From positions 62,001 through 126,000 of the forward strand of contig NZ_LT629695.1 in assembly GCF_900099705.1 (NCBI RefSeq): 64,000 bases of DNA, given 5' to 3'. The notes under the pieces were generated by a model. That model worked only from the letters and a program-made list of their open reading frames with translations. It was not told the origin of the DNA and did no database searches. Shown here piece by piece: positions 1 to 13,051 of the stretch. Position 1 is the first letter of the stretch. Every line of letters starts with the position of its first letter. The stretch comes from Agrococcus jejuensis (lineage in GTDB: Bacteria > Actinomycetota > Actinomycetes > Actinomycetales > Microbacteriaceae). Made by a program: the position numbers and the translations under genes.

Positions 1-601
1 GCTTCGGTGCGAACGACGGCTCGCCCGTCTGCTCCTCGAACGTGGCCGAGCCATCCGCGATCGCGTCGACGGCATCCACGAGCACGCCGGCGCCGGATGC
101 CGCGAGCTCGGCGAGCAGATCGCCCGCGGTCGCGAGCGGCGGCACCGACGACGCGACCATGCGCACGATCGGGCCGGCGTCGAGCTCGGGCACGAGGCGG
201 AAGACGCTCACGCCCGTGTCGTGCTCGCCCGCGACGAGCGCGCGCTGCACGGGTGCCGCGCCGCGGTAGGCGGGCAGCAGCGAGAAGTGCAGGTTGATCC
301 AGCCGTGCTCGGGCGTCGACAGCAGCGGCTCGCGCACGAGGCCGCCGTAGGCGACGACGACGCCGAGCGACGCGCCGACGGCCGTGATCGCCTCGGTCGC
401 GGCGGCGTCGAGCCGGTTCGCCTCGAGCACGGGCAGGCCCAGGCGCTCGGCGGCGGCGGCGACGGGCGTCGGCGTCAGCACGCGCTTGCGGCCCTGCGGC
501 GACGCGGCGCGCGTGACGACGAGCGCGACCTCGTGCCGACGGCTGAGCGCCTCGAGGCTCGGCACGGCGGCGGCCGGGCTCCCGGCGAAGACGATGCGCA
601 T
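1..601 (-). CDS. fmt: Methionyl-tRNA formyltransferase, 3' part cut by window edge
   Basis: Formylates the amino group of Met-tRNAfMet using 10-formyl-THF, in the cytoplasm, for translation initiation. The visible 200 residues begin [19 protein letters not shown], the usual Rossmann start of the family. They continue through a segment reading LHFSLLPAYRGAAPVQRAL, which contains the conserved family signature around the SLLP(x)YRGAAP motif. The C-terminal OB-fold domain lies outside the window. The ATG shares one base with the priA stop (TGATG), so the gene is translationally coupled to priA as the last visible gene of the rpoZ-coaBC-metK-priA-fmt run. The same relative order is known around these genes in mycobacteria. 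Identification is firm; only completeness cannot be judged. Confidence 0.95.
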   Translation of the reverse strand, partial: MRIVFAGSPAAAVPSLEALSRRHEVALVVTRAASPQGRKRVLTPTPVAAAAERLGLPVLEANRLDAAATEAITAVGASLGVVVAYGGLVREPLLSTPEHGWINLHFSLLPAYRGAAPVQRALVAGEHDTGVSVFRLVPELDAGPIVRMVASSVPPLATAGDLLAELAASGAGVLVDAVDAIADGSATFEEQTGEPSFAPK

Positions 602-2493
602 CAGATCCCCTCGAACGGCTCGTGGTCGTCGACGTGCACGCGCACGGGCGCGCCCTTCGCGACGCGCGAGCGCGACTGCGTGGCCGCCCGCACGATCTCG
701 GCGCGCAGGGCGTGCGCCACGTCGACGCCCGCTCCGTAGTCGAAGCGGACGATCGACCGTACCGCGCCGTCGCCCACGTCGACGGGACCCAGCGCATCCG
801 TCGCGCCGATCTCGCCGACGGCGCGCACGACGCGCTCGACCTCGTCGGGGCCGCCGACGACGGAGGCGACGCGCACGGCGGGCGGGAAGCGCAGCGAGCG
901 GCGGTCGGCGAGCTCGGCGGCGGCGAAGCCCGCGGCGTCGCGCGTCGTCATGGCGGCGGCGACGCGGCCGACGGCGCCCGTGAGCACGATCGTCGCGTCG
1001 TCGCGCGCGAGCGCACGGGCGCTCGACCAGGCGCGCACGGCGTCCTCGGCGACGCGCAGGCTCTCGCGGGCGAGCAGCCGCTCGCCGTCGAGCAGCAGCA
1101 CGGCGCGGTATCCGCCGGCCGCGACGGGCTCGGCGCCGCGCGTCGCGACGACGAGGCGCGGCTGGTCGTCAACCTCGAGGCGCTCGTGCTGGCCGTCGGC
1201 GACGACGACGGGCACGTTCGGGAACGCGCGGCCCAGCTCGTCGGCCGTGCGCACCGAGCCGCGGCCGAGGTCGGTGAGCCCGCGGCCGCCGCACGACGCG
1301 CATGCCCACGCCGCGTGCACGGCACCGCACCACGCGCACGATGGCGAGGCGTCGGCGCGCGCGCGGCGCAGGGGGCCCTGGCAGCGGCGGCAGCGGGCGC
1401 GCTCGCCGCAGGTCGAGCACGCGAGCGCCGGCGCATGTCCCGGGCGTGCGACCTGCACGAGCACGGGGCCGTGGGCGATCGCCTCCTTCGCGACCTGGAA
1501 CGCCATCGCCGGGATGCGGCCCTGCTGCCCCTGCTGCAGCGCCGCCGGCAGCGTGCGCGGCGGGCGGCCGCGCACGACGGCCTCGAGGAAGCCGAGCTCG
1601 ACGAGGCGCTGCGCCTCGGTCGAGCGCGCGTGCCCCGCGAGCACGAGCGCGCAGCCCGACTGCTGCTGGCGCACGAGCGCGACATCCCTCGTGGTCGCGT
1701 ACGGCGAGAGCGGCTCGACGTGCAGCGGATCGCCGTCGTCCCACACCGCGAGCAGGCCGAGGTTCGCCGCCGGCGCGTAGACGGCGCTGCGCGGCCCGAC
1801 GATCGCCACGGGTCCGCCGTCGAGGGCGCGCAGGAAGGCGCGGTACCGGTCGGGGTTCGACTGCCGCGCGTCGAGCTCGACGACGCGGTCGCCGACGACG
1901 GCCTCGAGCGCCGCCACCAACTGGCGCTGCTCGCGGTGGTCGGGCACGACGAGGATGGCCTGCTCGCCCCGAGCGAGCGCGTCGCGTGCGAGTCCCGCGA
2001 GCTCGACGGCCCAGCGGCCCACCCAGCGCACGTCGTCGCCCTCGCCGACCGCGACGACGCCCGGCTCGGAGCGCAGCGCCACGCGGCCGCGCCGCTCGAC
2101 GAGATCGGGCAGCACGCTCTCCCCCGCCTCCGGCGGCACCACCGACTCGCGGTCGGCCTTGAGCCAGGCCGTCTCGGGCCTCGCCTGCCTGCCGGGGATC
2201 GCGACGCGCAGCACGTCGACCGCCGAGCCCGCGGCACGGTCGGCGACGGCGCGCGCGAGCGCCCACACCTCCGGCTGCAGCACCGGCACGGGCGACAGCA
2301 TCCGCTCCACGCGGTGCAGCTCGCCGCCGAAGTCGCTCTCGGCGGCGACCTCCACGACGTAGCCGGGCAGCATGCGGCCGCCGAACGGCACGCGCACGCG
2401 CACGCCGGGCGTCACGTCGTCGTCGGCGCGGAAGTCGAAGAGACGATCCAGCTGCGGCAGCCGCGACTCGACGACGACGCGGGCGACGCTCAT
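601..2493 (-). CDS. priA: PriA-like primosomal protein N', helicase-degenerate actinobacterial type
   Basis: A 630-residue PriA homologue for replication restart. The N-terminal 3'-end-binding domain is recognisable ([22 protein letters not shown] at about residues 15-36). The central region keeps two CxxC zinc-binding clusters ([13 protein letters not shown] and CAWCG...CASCG, about residues 360-410). No Walker A GKT motif is visible where the helicase core should have one. The region equivalent to the DEAH box reads VWDDGDP. Actinobacterial PriA proteins are known to lack helicase motifs, so this is probably a structural primosome factor. The start is chosen because ATG overlaps the metK stop (ATGA); an upstream in-frame ATG would run deep into metK. 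Confident on family, less so on biochemical activity. Confidence 0.9.
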   Translation of the reverse strand: MSVARVVVESRLPQLDRLFDFRADDDVTPGVRVRVPFGGRMLPGYVVEVAAESDFGGELHRVERMLSPVPVLQPEVWALARAVADRAAGSAVDVLRVAIPGRQARPETAWLKADRESVVPPEAGESVLPDLVERRGRVALRSEPGVVAVGEGDDVRWVGRWAVELAGLARDALARGEQAILVVPDHREQRQLVAALEAVVGDRVVELDARQSNPDRYRAFLRALDGGPVAIVGPRSAVYAPAANLGLLAVWDDGDPLHVEPLSPYATTRDVALVRQQQSGCALVLAGHARSTEAQRLVELGFLEAVVRGRPPRTLPAALQQGQQGRIPAMAFQVAKEAIAHGPVLVQVARPGHAPALACSTCGERARCRRCQGPLRRARADASPSCAWCGAVHAAWACASCGGRGLTDLGRGSVRTADELGRAFPNVPVVVADGQHERLEVDDQPRLVVATRGAEPVAAGGYRAVLLLDGERLLARESLRVAEDAVRAWSSARALARDDATIVLTGAVGRVAAAMTTRDAAGFAAAELADRRSLRFPPAVRVASVVGGPDEVERVVRAVGEIGATDALGPVDVGDGAVRSIVRFDYGAGVDVAHALRAEIVRAATQSRSRVAKGAPVRVHVDDHEPFEGI

Positions 2494-3680
2494 GCCACGC
2501 CGGCGGCCTTGCGCAGCGCGTCGACGCGGGGCGTCTGCTCCCACGTGAAGTCGGGCAGCTCTCGACCGAAGTGCCCGTAGGCCGCGGTCTGCGCGTAGAT
2601 CGGACGGCGCAGGTCGAGGTCGCGGATGATCGCCTCGGGGCGCAGGTCGAACGTGGCGAGGATCGCCTCGGTGAGCGTCGCGTCGTCGACGGTGCCGGTG
2701 CCGAACGAGTCGACGTAGAGGCCCACGGGCGTCGCCCGGCCGATCGCGTATGCGACCTGCACCTCGACGCGGCGCGCGAGACCCGCGGCGACGACGTGCT
2801 TCGCGACCCAGCGCAGCGCGTACGCCGCCGAGCGGTCGACCTTCGACGGGTCCTTGCCGCTGAAGGCGCCGCCGCCGTGGCGCGACGCGCCGCCGTACGT
2901 GTCGACGATGATCTTGCGGCCCGTGAGGCCCGCGTCGCCCTTGGGGCCGCCGACGACGAACGAGCCCGACGGGTTCACGAACGTCGTCATGCCCTCGTGC
3001 GGCAGGCCGAGCTGCGCGAGCACCGGGGCGATGACGTGCTGCTCGACGTCGGCGCGCAGCTGCGCCTGGTCGACGTCCTCGGCGTGCTGCGTCGACACGA
3101 CGACGGCGTCGACGCGCACGGGCTCGTGGTCGACGTACTCGATCGTCACCTGCGTCTTGCCGTCAGGGCGGAGGTACGGGATCGTGCCGTCGCGGCGCAC
3201 GGCCGTGAGGCGCTCGGCGAGGCGGTGGGCCGCCCACGCCGTCGCAGGCATGAGCGTGGGCGTCTCGTCGGTCGCGTAGCCGAACATGATGCCCTGGTCG
3301 CCCGCACCGAGCTGCGACAGCGCATCCGTCTCGCCGCCGCGCGCCTCGAGGCCCGTGTCGACGCCCGTCGCGATCTCGATCGACTGCTCGCCGATCGACA
3401 CCGTGACGCCGCACGAGTTGCCGTCGAACGACACCTGCGACGAGTCGTAGCCGATGGCGACGATCGTGTCGCGCACGAGCTTCGGGATCTCGACGTAGCC
3501 CTCGGTGCGCACCTCGCCCGCCACGTGCACGAGGCCCGTCGTCACGAGCGTCTCGACCGCGACGCGCGACTGCGCGTCCTGGGCGAGCATCGCGTCGAGG
3601 ATGCGATCCGAGATCTGGTCGCAGATCTTGTCGGGGTGGCCCTCGGTGACGGACTCGGACGTGAACAGCCGGGAGGTCAT
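2490..3680 (-). CDS. metK: S-adenosylmethionine synthase
   Basis: Makes S-adenosylmethionine from methionine and ATP in the cytoplasm. The 396-residue length is normal. Family signatures are in place: GHPDK at 14-18, the methionine-loop motif [12 protein letters not shown] at 125-136 and the P-loop-like [16 protein letters not shown] at 269-284. The ATG overlaps the coaBC stop by the ATGA arrangement, and its own stop overlaps the priA ATG, so it sits inside a tightly coupled operon with rpoZ, coaBC, priA and fmt. No SAM-responsive riboswitch is visible, as expected for an internal operon gene. Confidence 0.98.
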   Translation of the reverse strand: MTSRLFTSESVTEGHPDKICDQISDRILDAMLAQDAQSRVAVETLVTTGLVHVAGEVRTEGYVEIPKLVRDTIVAIGYDSSQVSFDGNSCGVTVSIGEQSIEIATGVDTGLEARGGETDALSQLGAGDQGIMFGYATDETPTLMPATAWAAHRLAERLTAVRRDGTIPYLRPDGKTQVTIEYVDHEPVRVDAVVVSTQHAEDVDQAQLRADVEQHVIAPVLAQLGLPHEGMTTFVNPSGSFVVGGPKGDAGLTGRKIIVDTYGGASRHGGGAFSGKDPSKVDRSAAYALRWVAKHVVAAGLARRVEVQVAYAIGRATPVGLYVDSFGTGTVDDATLTEAILATFDLRPEAIIRDLDLRRPIYAQTAAYGHFGRELPDFTWEQTPRVDALRKAAGVA

Positions 3681-4873
3681 GCATGCTCCTGCAGGGTGGA
3701 TCGGACGGAGTCGAGGATGGCGTCGGCCACCGACATCTTGGCGCCGGCGGCGGTCGCGACGACGCCGGAGGGCGCGAGGATCTCGACGGCGGTGTCGACG
3801 TCGCCGAAGCCCAGCTGCATGCCCACCTGGTTCAGGACCAGGAGGTCGCAGCCCTTGCGGGCGAGCTTCGCCTGCGCGATGGCGCGGCGGGCGTCGGCGT
3901 CGGGCTCGGTCTCGGCGGCGAAGCCCACGACGACGCCGCGCGGGGCGCGCATCGACAGCTCCGCGAGGATGTCGGGGTTCTCGACGAGCTGGAGCGTGGG
4001 GTTCGCGCCCCACGCATCCTTCTTGCGCTTGGCGTCGCTCACGTCGGCGACGCGGTAGTCGGCGACGGCGGCGGCCATGATCGTCGCGTGCGCGTCGCGG
4101 CTCGCGAGCAGCATGGCGTCGCGCAGCTCGGCGGTCGTCGACACCTCGACGAGGCGCACGCCCGCGGGGGCGGCGACCTGGAGGTTGGCGCCGACGAGCG
4201 TCACGTCGGCACCGCGGGCCGCTGCACGCGTCGCCAGGGCGACGCCGTGCGCGCCCGACGAGCGGTTGCCGAGGAAGCGCACGGGGTCGATGGGCTCGCG
4301 CGTGCCACCGGCCGAGATCGCGATGCGCATGCCCTCGAGGTCGCGCGTCGGCGCGACGACCGCGTAGGCGGCCTCGATGACGTCGTCGGGCTCGACCATG
4401 CGGCCGGGGCCCGAGTCGGTGCCGGTGAGCCGGCCGTCTGCGGGGCCGACGATCGTGACGCCGCGCTCGCGCAGCACGGCGACGTTCGCCTGCGTCGCGG
4501 CGTTGCGCCACATCTCGGTGTGCATCGCGGGGGCGACGACGAGCGGCGCCTCGGAGGCGAGGATCGTCGTGCCGAGCAGGTCGTCGGAGATGCCGTGCGC
4601 GATGCGCGCGATCGTCGACGCCGTCGCGGGCAGCACGACGATGAGGTCGGCCGACTGGCCGAGCGCCACGTGGCGCACCTCGGCGACGTCGTCGAACAGG
4701 TCGGTCGTCACCGGGTTGCGGCTGAGCGCCTCGAACGTCGGGATGCCGACGAACCGCACGGCCGACGCGGTGGGCACGACGTGCACGTCGTGCCCATCCT
4801 TGACGAGTCGCCGGATCGCGTGCGCGGCCTTGTAGGCCGCGATCCCGCCGGCGACGCCGACGACGACGCGCAC
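3677..4873 (-). CDS. coaBC: Bifunctional phosphopantothenoylcysteine decarboxylase / phosphopantothenate-cysteine ligase
   Basis: Two consecutive steps of coenzyme A synthesis. The N-terminal flavin-dependent CoaC domain (about 1-178) carries the catalytic His68 in [11 protein letters not shown] and the PAMHTEMW loop. The CoaB ligase domain follows from about 182 with the nucleotide-binding [21 protein letters not shown]. The loop Cys of the E. coli enzyme is not conserved here ([12 protein letters not shown]). From memory this loop, together with a His in the PAMH loop, is typical of actinobacterial CoaBC, so it is lineage-specific rather than a defect. The start is GTG, overlapping the TAG stop of rpoZ by one base; 398 residues. 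Confidence 0.96.
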   Translation of the reverse strand: MRVVVGVAGGIAAYKAAHAIRRLVKDGHDVHVVPTASAVRFVGIPTFEALSRNPVTTDLFDDVAEVRHVALGQSADLIVVLPATASTIARIAHGISDDLLGTTILASEAPLVVAPAMHTEMWRNAATQANVAVLRERGVTIVGPADGRLTGTDSGPGRMVEPDDVIEAAYAVVAPTRDLEGMRIAISAGGTREPIDPVRFLGNRSSGAHGVALATRAAARGADVTLVGANLQVAAPAGVRLVEVSTTAELRDAMLLASRDAHATIMAAAVADYRVADVSDAKRKKDAWGANPTLQLVENPDILAELSMRAPRGVVVGFAAETEPDADARRAIAQAKLARKGCDLLVLNQVGMQLGFGDVDTAVEILAPSGVVATAAGAKMSVADAILDSVRSTLQEHA

Positions 4874-5130
4874 TACGCCGAGGGCTGCGCGGGCTTGAGG
4901 AGGAGCTTGTCCTCCTGGATCTCGCGGAGCGCCACCGAGATCGGCTTGTCCTCGAGGGTCGCGTCGACGAGGGGGCCGACGTTGTCGAACATGCTGCCCT
5001 CGTGCAGATCCGTGTAGTAGTCGTTGATCTGCCGCGCGCGCTTCGACGCGAAGATCACGAGCTGGTACTTCGAGTCCACCTTCGCGAGCAGGTCGTCGAT
5101 CGGCGGGTTGATGATGCCCTTGTCGGCCAT
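4873..5130 (-). CDS. rpoZ: RNA polymerase omega subunit
   Basis: Small subunit that helps assembly and stability of RNA polymerase by chaperoning beta'. The 85-residue protein has the conserved core [30 protein letters not shown] (residues 7-36), with its segment [17 protein letters not shown] being diagnostic. A strong Shine-Dalgarno GAGGAGG lies 4-5 bases before the ATG. It is the first gene of the coaBC-metK-priA-fmt run and lies 81 bp downstream of gmk, the same neighbour order as in many actinobacteria. Confidence 0.97.
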   Translation of the reverse strand: MADKGIINPPIDDLLAKVDSKYQLVIFASKRARQINDYYTDLHEGSMFDNVGPLVDATLEDKPISVALREIQEDKLLLKPAQPSA

Positions 5131-5208
5131 GGGTCCTCCTCAGGACGAAAAGCTGGTGCGCTCGAGCCTCACGTGGAAGCGGTCCGCGTGAGACCGGCGC
5201 AGTGGAAC

Positions 5209-5214
5209 AGTCTA
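5209..5214 (-). promoter_or_regulatory. Candidate -10 element for rpoZ operon
   Basis: TAGACT overlaps the gmk stop codon and fits the actinobacterial TANNNT -10. No convincing -35 is seen, and the implied leader is about 70 nt. The rpoZ operon may also be read through from gmk. Confidence 0.35.
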
Positions 5215-6069
5215 GCGCCCGATGAGGGCCACGACCTCGGCAGCGGCCTCGGCCACGTCGCGATTGATGACGACGGCGTCGAACTCGTCCTGGCTGGCGA
5301 GCTCGACCTCGGCGGTCGCGAGGCGGCGCGAGCGCTCCTCCTCGTCCTCCGTGCCGCGGCCGACGAGCCTGCGCACGAGCTCCTCCCACGACGGCGGCGC
5401 GAGGAACACGAGCAGCGCCTCCGGCATGCGGTCGCGGATCTGGCGCGCACCCTGCAGGTCGATCTCGAGCAGCACGGAGTCGCCGGTGTCGAGCACCGAC
5501 TGCACCTGCGCGCGCGGCGTGCCGTAGCGGTGCGAGTTGTGCACCTTCGCCCACTCGAGGAACGCGTCCTCCGACAGGCCCTCGTCGAACTCGGCGTCGG
5601 AGACGAACGTGTAGTGCACGCCGTCGATCTCGCCCGGGCGCGGCGCCCTCGTCGTCCACGACACGGAGTGGCGGATCCACGGGTAGTGGTCGCGCACGTG
5701 CTGCGCGACCGTGCCCTTGCCCACCGCGGTGGGGCCCGCGAGCACGATGAGGCGTGCGGGTGCCGGGTCGACGTCGAGCCACTCGCGCAGGCGCGTGCGC
5801 TGCCGCGAGCCGAGGCCGCCGACGCGCTTGCGCGGCGAGATCTCGAGGCGCTCGAGCACCCGCTCCATGCGGTGCCTCCCGATGCCGGGGATGGCGTCGA
5901 CGAGCTCGGTGACGCGCAGGCCCGCCTCGACGGAGTCGGGGTGCTCCCACGCGTGCTCCGCGACATGCAGCGCCGAGCGCTCGCGCGCGTGCACCGCGCG
6001 CTTGACCTCGGCACGGGCGCGGCGCGCGCGCAGCGCGGCCTCGGCGCCGAGCGCGGGATCGAGCGTCAT
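5212..6069 (-). CDS. gmk: Guanylate kinase with N-terminal mIHF domain (fusion)
   Basis: One uninterrupted 285-residue frame carries two domains. Residues about 10-98 match the actinobacterial integration host factor mIHF: a charged helix rich in RARAEVK, then the helix-turn-helix-like LVDAIPGIGRHRMERVLERL and the signature RVGGLGSRQR. Residues about 105-285 are a complete guanylate kinase (GMP + ATP to GDP + ADP), with P-loop GPTAVGKG at 112-119, SWTTRAPRPGE and the GMP-binding tyrosine region HRYGTPRAQV. In mycobacteria mihF and gmk are separate neighbouring genes, so this is a fusion of adjacent genes. The ATG overlaps the pyrF stop (ATGA) as last gene of the pyr operon. No internal start with a ribosome site was found before the kinase domain. 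Confidence 0.93.
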   Translation of the reverse strand: MTLDPALGAEAALRARRARAEVKRAVHARERSALHVAEHAWEHPDSVEAGLRVTELVDAIPGIGRHRMERVLERLEISPRKRVGGLGSRQRTRLREWLDVDPAPARLIVLAGPTAVGKGTVAQHVRDHYPWIRHSVSWTTRAPRPGEIDGVHYTFVSDAEFDEGLSEDAFLEWAKVHNSHRYGTPRAQVQSVLDTGDSVLLEIDLQGARQIRDRMPEALLVFLAPPSWEELVRRLVGRGTEDEEERSRRLATAEVELASQDEFDAVVINRDVAEAAAEVVALIGR

Positions 6070-6874
6070 CGGGCCTCCTCCGTCGCCGCGTCGATCGCGT
6101 CGGCGACGCCGTCGCGCGTGCCCGTGACGCTGCGCGACACGTTCGCGAGCACGAGCGTGCCCGCCGGGTAGAGCGTGCGCAGGTCGGCGAGGCGCGCGCC
6201 CTGGTGGCCGAAGCCGGGCGCGAGGATCGGCGTGGCCGACGTGAGCGTGACGCCGAAGTCGGCCGCCGTGACGGTCGCGCCCACGACGAGGCCGATCGAT
6301 CCGGCGCCGTCGGGCGCGTGGTCGACGTTCCAGGCGTCGACGCCGCGGGCGATGGAGGCCGCGACCGACTCCCCCGCCGCGTCGGCGCGCGACTGCAGGC
6401 CGGCACCCTCGGGGTTCGACGTCGCGCACAGCACGAAGACGCCCTTCTCGTTGGCCTCGGCGAGCGACAGCGCCGGCTCGAGCGAGCCGAGCCCCAGGTA
6501 CGGCGACGCCGTGATCGCGTCGACCTCGAGCGGCGCGCCCGGCGTCAGCCACGCCTGCGCGTACGCATCCATCGTCGAGCCCAGGTCGCCGCGCTTCGCG
6601 TCGGCGAGCACGAGCAGGCCCTCGGCGCGGGCGACGCGGATGACGTGCTCGAGCGCCGCGAGCCCCGCGGAGCCGTGTCGCTCGTAGAACGCCACCTGCG
6701 GCTTCACGACCGCGACGCGTCCAGCGGCCGCCTCGACGACCTCGAGGCCGAACGCCTCGGCACCCGCCGCCGTGTCGGGCAGGCCCCACGCATCCAGCAG
6801 ATGCGCGTGCGGGTCGATGCCGACGCACACGGGGCCGCGGTCCGCGACCGCCGCGGCGAGGCGGGTGCCGAACG

Positions 6875-6878
<4 letters not shown>
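6066..6878 (-). CDS. pyrF: Orotidine-5'-phosphate decarboxylase
   Basis: Converts OMP to UMP, the last step of de novo pyrimidine synthesis. The 270-residue protein is the long actinobacterial type. It shows the substrate-binding CVGIDPH at 18-24 and the catalytic DAKRGD at 93-98 ([13 protein letters not shown]), where the alternating Asp-Lys-Asp residues act. The C-terminal phosphate loop APGFGHQGA is also present. It is coupled by ATGA overlaps to carB upstream and gmk downstream, consistent with co-regulation by the operon's PyrR leader. Confidence 0.96.
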
Positions 6879-10149
<3,271 letters not shown>

Positions 10150-10150
<1 letters not shown>

Positions 10151-11274
10151 CAGGCGTCCTTCCGCTCGCGCACGAGGGCCGCGAACCGGTCGAAGAGGTA
10201 CATGGAGTCGTGCGGGCCGGCGGCGGCCTCGGGGTGGTACTGCACGCTGAACGCGGGCAGGTCGAGCGCGCGGAGGCCCTCGACGACCTGGTCGTTGAGC
10301 GAGTAGTGGCTCACCTGCACGCGGCCGAACCCGGCGGGGCTCTCGACGATCTCGCCGATGGGCGCGTCGACGGCGAAGCCGTGGTTCTGGCTCGTGATCT
10401 CGACGGTGCCGGTGGCGACGTCGAGCACGGGCTGGTTGATGCCGCGGTGGCCGAAGGGCAGCTTGTACGTGCCGAAGCCGAGGGCGCGGCCGAGCAGCTG
10501 GTTGCCGAAGCAGATGCCGAAGAAGGGCAGGTTCGCCCGCAGCAGCTCGCGCAGCAGCTCGACGTACTGGTCGGAGGCGGCGGGGTCGCCGGGGCCGTTC
10601 GAGTAGAACGCGGCGTCGACGCCGAGCGCGAAGACCTCGTCGGCCGTCACCGAGTGCGGCAGCACCGTGAGGTCGAAGCCCTGGGCCTGCAGGTAGCGCA
10701 GCGTGGAGGCCTTGACGCCGAGGTCGAGCACGGCGAGGTGGCCGATGCGCTCCGCCGTCGCGGGCAGCCGGTACGCCTCGGGCGTCGAGACGACGTCGGC
10801 GAGGCGCTGGCCAGCCATCTGCGGGCTCTGCAGCACCTGGTCGAGCATCTCGGCCTCGGTGCCCACGGCGTCGCCCGAGAAGATGCCGGCGCGCATGCTG
10901 CCCGCATCCCGCAGTCGGCGCGTGAGCGCACGCGTGTCGATCCCCTGGATGCCGACGATGCCGTCGCGCTCGAGGCGCGCGTCGAGCGACTCGGTCGCGC
11001 GCCAGCTCGACACGACGCGGCTCGCCTGGCGCACGGCGTAGCCGGCGACCCAGATGCGACGCGACTCGGGGTCCTCGTCGTTGACGCCGGTGTTGCCGAT
11101 CTGCGGTGCGGTCTGCACGACGATCTGGCCCGCGTACGACGGGTCGGTGATGGTCTCCTGGTAGCCGGTCATGCCGGTGGCGAAGACGGCCTCGCCGAGC
11201 GTGCGGCCGGTGGCGCCGTAGGCGCGGCCGCGGTAGATCGTGCCGTCCTCCAGCACGAGGTGGGCGATGGTCAT
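10150..11274 (-). CDS. carA: Carbamoyl-phosphate synthase small (glutaminase) subunit
   Basis: Hydrolyses glutamine and channels ammonia to CarB. The 374-residue protein has the CPSase small-chain domain ([16 protein letters not shown] near residue 35-50). A class I glutamine amidotransferase domain follows, with the nucleophile Cys255 in FFGICFGNQ and the His347/Glu349 pair in YHPEA. The start ATG overlaps the stop of the upstream PH-like membrane-protein gene (ATGA), giving a coupled pyr operon. Confidence 0.98.
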
Positions 11275-11768
11275 GCTGCTGCTCCTGAGGCGGTCGGGTG
11301 CGGCTGGATGTCTTGGATGGCGGCGAGCACGGGCTCGTCGCGCTCCGTGACGCGAAGGTAGGTGTCGAGCTCGCGGTCGCCGAGGCGCCACGTGATGCGG
11401 ATGAGGCCGCCGGGCTCGACGACGCGGTCGATCGTCCACGTGGCGCGCTCGACGCCGAGGATGTCGGCGACGGGCACGAGCACGGCGGTGCCGGGCAGGT
11501 CGAGCACGACGCCCGATGGTCCGACGGCGATGCGCCCGCGGGCGCGGAAGCCGAGGCCGTGCACGGCGACGCGGTCGTACGGGTCGCCCGCCGTCGTCGT
11601 GGCGACGTACAGGATGGGCGCGTCGAGCACGGCCTTGAAGCCGTCGGGCGCCTGCGGCGCGACGAGGTCGCGGTGGCGGCGGCGACGCGCGAGCCAGCCG
11701 AGGACGCCTGCGCCGAGGAGCACGGCGACGAGCACCGCGCTCAGCAGGATGAAGGTCTCGTAGCTCAT
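11271..11768 (-). CDS. Membrane protein with PH-like domain inside the pyr operon
   Basis: A 165-residue protein with one N-terminal transmembrane helix (about residues 5-27, followed by RRRRHRD). Its cytoplasmic beta-rich domain resembles bacterial PH-like domains ([17 protein letters not shown] core, then [19 protein letters not shown]). It lies between pyrC and carA and is coupled to both by ATGA overlaps. The same position is held by a membrane protein of unknown function in mycobacteria (Rv1382 region), so the linkage is old. The arrangement suggests a role connected to pyrimidine or carbamoyl-phosphate metabolism, or simply shared expression, but no function can be assigned from sequence. 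Confidence 0.85.
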   Translation of the reverse strand: MSYETFILLSAVLVAVLLGAGVLGWLARRRRHRDLVAPQAPDGFKAVLDAPILYVATTTAGDPYDRVAVHGLGFRARGRIAVGPSGVVLDLPGTAVLVPVADILGVERATWTIDRVVEPGGLIRITWRLGDRELDTYLRVTERDEPVLAAIQDIQPHPTASGAAA

Positions 11769-13051
11769 GCGACGACTCCATCCAACACCGTCTGGCGGCC
11801 CCGGTAGATCGTGTGCACGACGCGGCCGGGCAGCGAGTGGCCGAGGAACGGCGAGTTCGTCGAGCGGCCGTGCAGGTGCTCGGTGCCGATGGGCGCGCGG
11901 CCGGCGGGGTCGACGAGCGCGACGTGCGCGGGCGCGCCGACCTCGAGGGCGCCGCCGAAGCCGTCGAGGCGGCCGATCTGCGCGGGCGTGGAGGCCATGA
12001 CGCGGGCGACGCCCGCCCAGTCGAGCAGGCCCGTCTCGACCATCGACTCCTGCACGACGGCGAGGGCCGTCTCGAGCCCGACCATGCCCATCGCCGCATC
12101 CGCCCACGCCGCCTGCTTCGTCTCGATGGGGTGCGGGGCGTGGTCGGTCGCGACGACGTCGATCGTGCCGTCGGCGAGCGCGGCGCGCAGCGCGTCGACG
12201 TCGGTCGCGGCGCGCAGCGGCGGGTTGACCTTGAAGCGCGCGTCGTAGCCGCGCACCTCCTCCTCGGTGAGGATGAGGTGGTGCGGCGTGACCTCGGCCG
12301 TGACGCGGATGCCGCGGGCCTTCGCCCAGCGCAGCACGTCGACGGTCTCGGCGGTCGAGACGTGGCACACGTGCAGTCGGGCGCCGGTCGCCTCGGCGAG
12401 CAGCACGTCGCGCGCGACGATCGCCGACTCGGCGACGGAGGGCCAACCGCCGAGGCCGAGCTCGCCTGCGAGGGGCGACTCGTGCATCTGCGCGCCGACC
12501 GTGAGCGACGGCTCCTGCGCGTGCTGCGCGATGACGCCGTCGAACGGCGCGACGTACTCGAGCGCGCGGCGCATGAGCTGCGCGTCGTGCACGCAGTGGC
12601 CGTCGTCCGAGAAGACGCGCACCTGCGCGGCCGAGCGGGCCATCATGCCGAGGTCGGCGAGCCGCTTCCCCTCGAGGCCCACGGTCACGGCACCGATGGG
12701 CTGCACGTGCGCGAGTCCCGCGCGGCGGCCGAGCTCGGCGACCTGCTCCACGACCGCGACGGTGTCGGCGGCGGGCTTCGTGTTCGCCATGGCGAAGACG
12801 GCGGCGTAGCCGCCTGCAGCTGCGGCGCGCACGCCGGTCGCGACGGTCTCGGCCTGCTCGAAGCCCGGCTCGCGCAGATGCGTGTGCAGGTCGACGAGGC
12901 CCGGCAGGGCGACGAGGCCGTCGGCGTCGAGCACCGTGGCGTCGGCCGCGGCGGATGCCGTGCCGATGGCCGTGATCGTGCCGTCGACGATCGTGAGGTC
13001 TGCGGCGTCGCCGCCGAGGATGCGCGCACCGCGCACGACGAGGGTCGTCAC
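11765..13051 (-). CDS. pyrC: Dihydroorotase (type I)
   Basis: Cyclises N-carbamoyl-aspartate to dihydroorotate in the cytoplasm. The 428-residue length and the metal-binding [10 protein letters not shown] (His56 and His58) identify the amidohydrolase-fold type I enzyme. Further metal ligands are in the [11 protein letters not shown] region and ATDHAPH near the C-terminal third. The start is GTG, which overlaps the pyrB stop (GTGA), and the stop overlaps the next gene's ATG. It acts directly after PyrB in the same operon. Confidence 0.97.
   Translation of the reverse strand: MTTLVVRGARILGGDAADLTIVDGTITAIGTASAAADATVLDADGLVALPGLVDLHTHLREPGFEQAETVATGVRAAAAGGYAAVFAMANTKPAADTVAVVEQVAELGRRAGLAHVQPIGAVTVGLEGKRLADLGMMARSAAQVRVFSDDGHCVHDAQLMRRALEYVAPFDGVIAQHAQEPSLTVGAQMHESPLAGELGLGGWPSVAESAIVARDVLLAEATGARLHVCHVSTAETVDVLRWAKARGIRVTAEVTPHHLILTEEEVRGYDARFKVNPPLRAATDVDALRAALADGTIDVVATDHAPHPIETKQAAWADAAMGMVGLETALAVVQESMVETGLLDWAGVARVMASTPAQIGRLDGFGGALEVGAPAHVALVDPAGRAPIGTEHLHGRSTNSPFLGHSLPGRVVHTIYRGRQTVLDGVVA

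Noticed and set aside
7..2580. Long open frames on the plus strand opposite fmt and priA
   Set aside because: Arg/Ala/Asp-rich shadow frames typical of very GC-rich DNA; no family motifs, and the minus-strand genes are clear.
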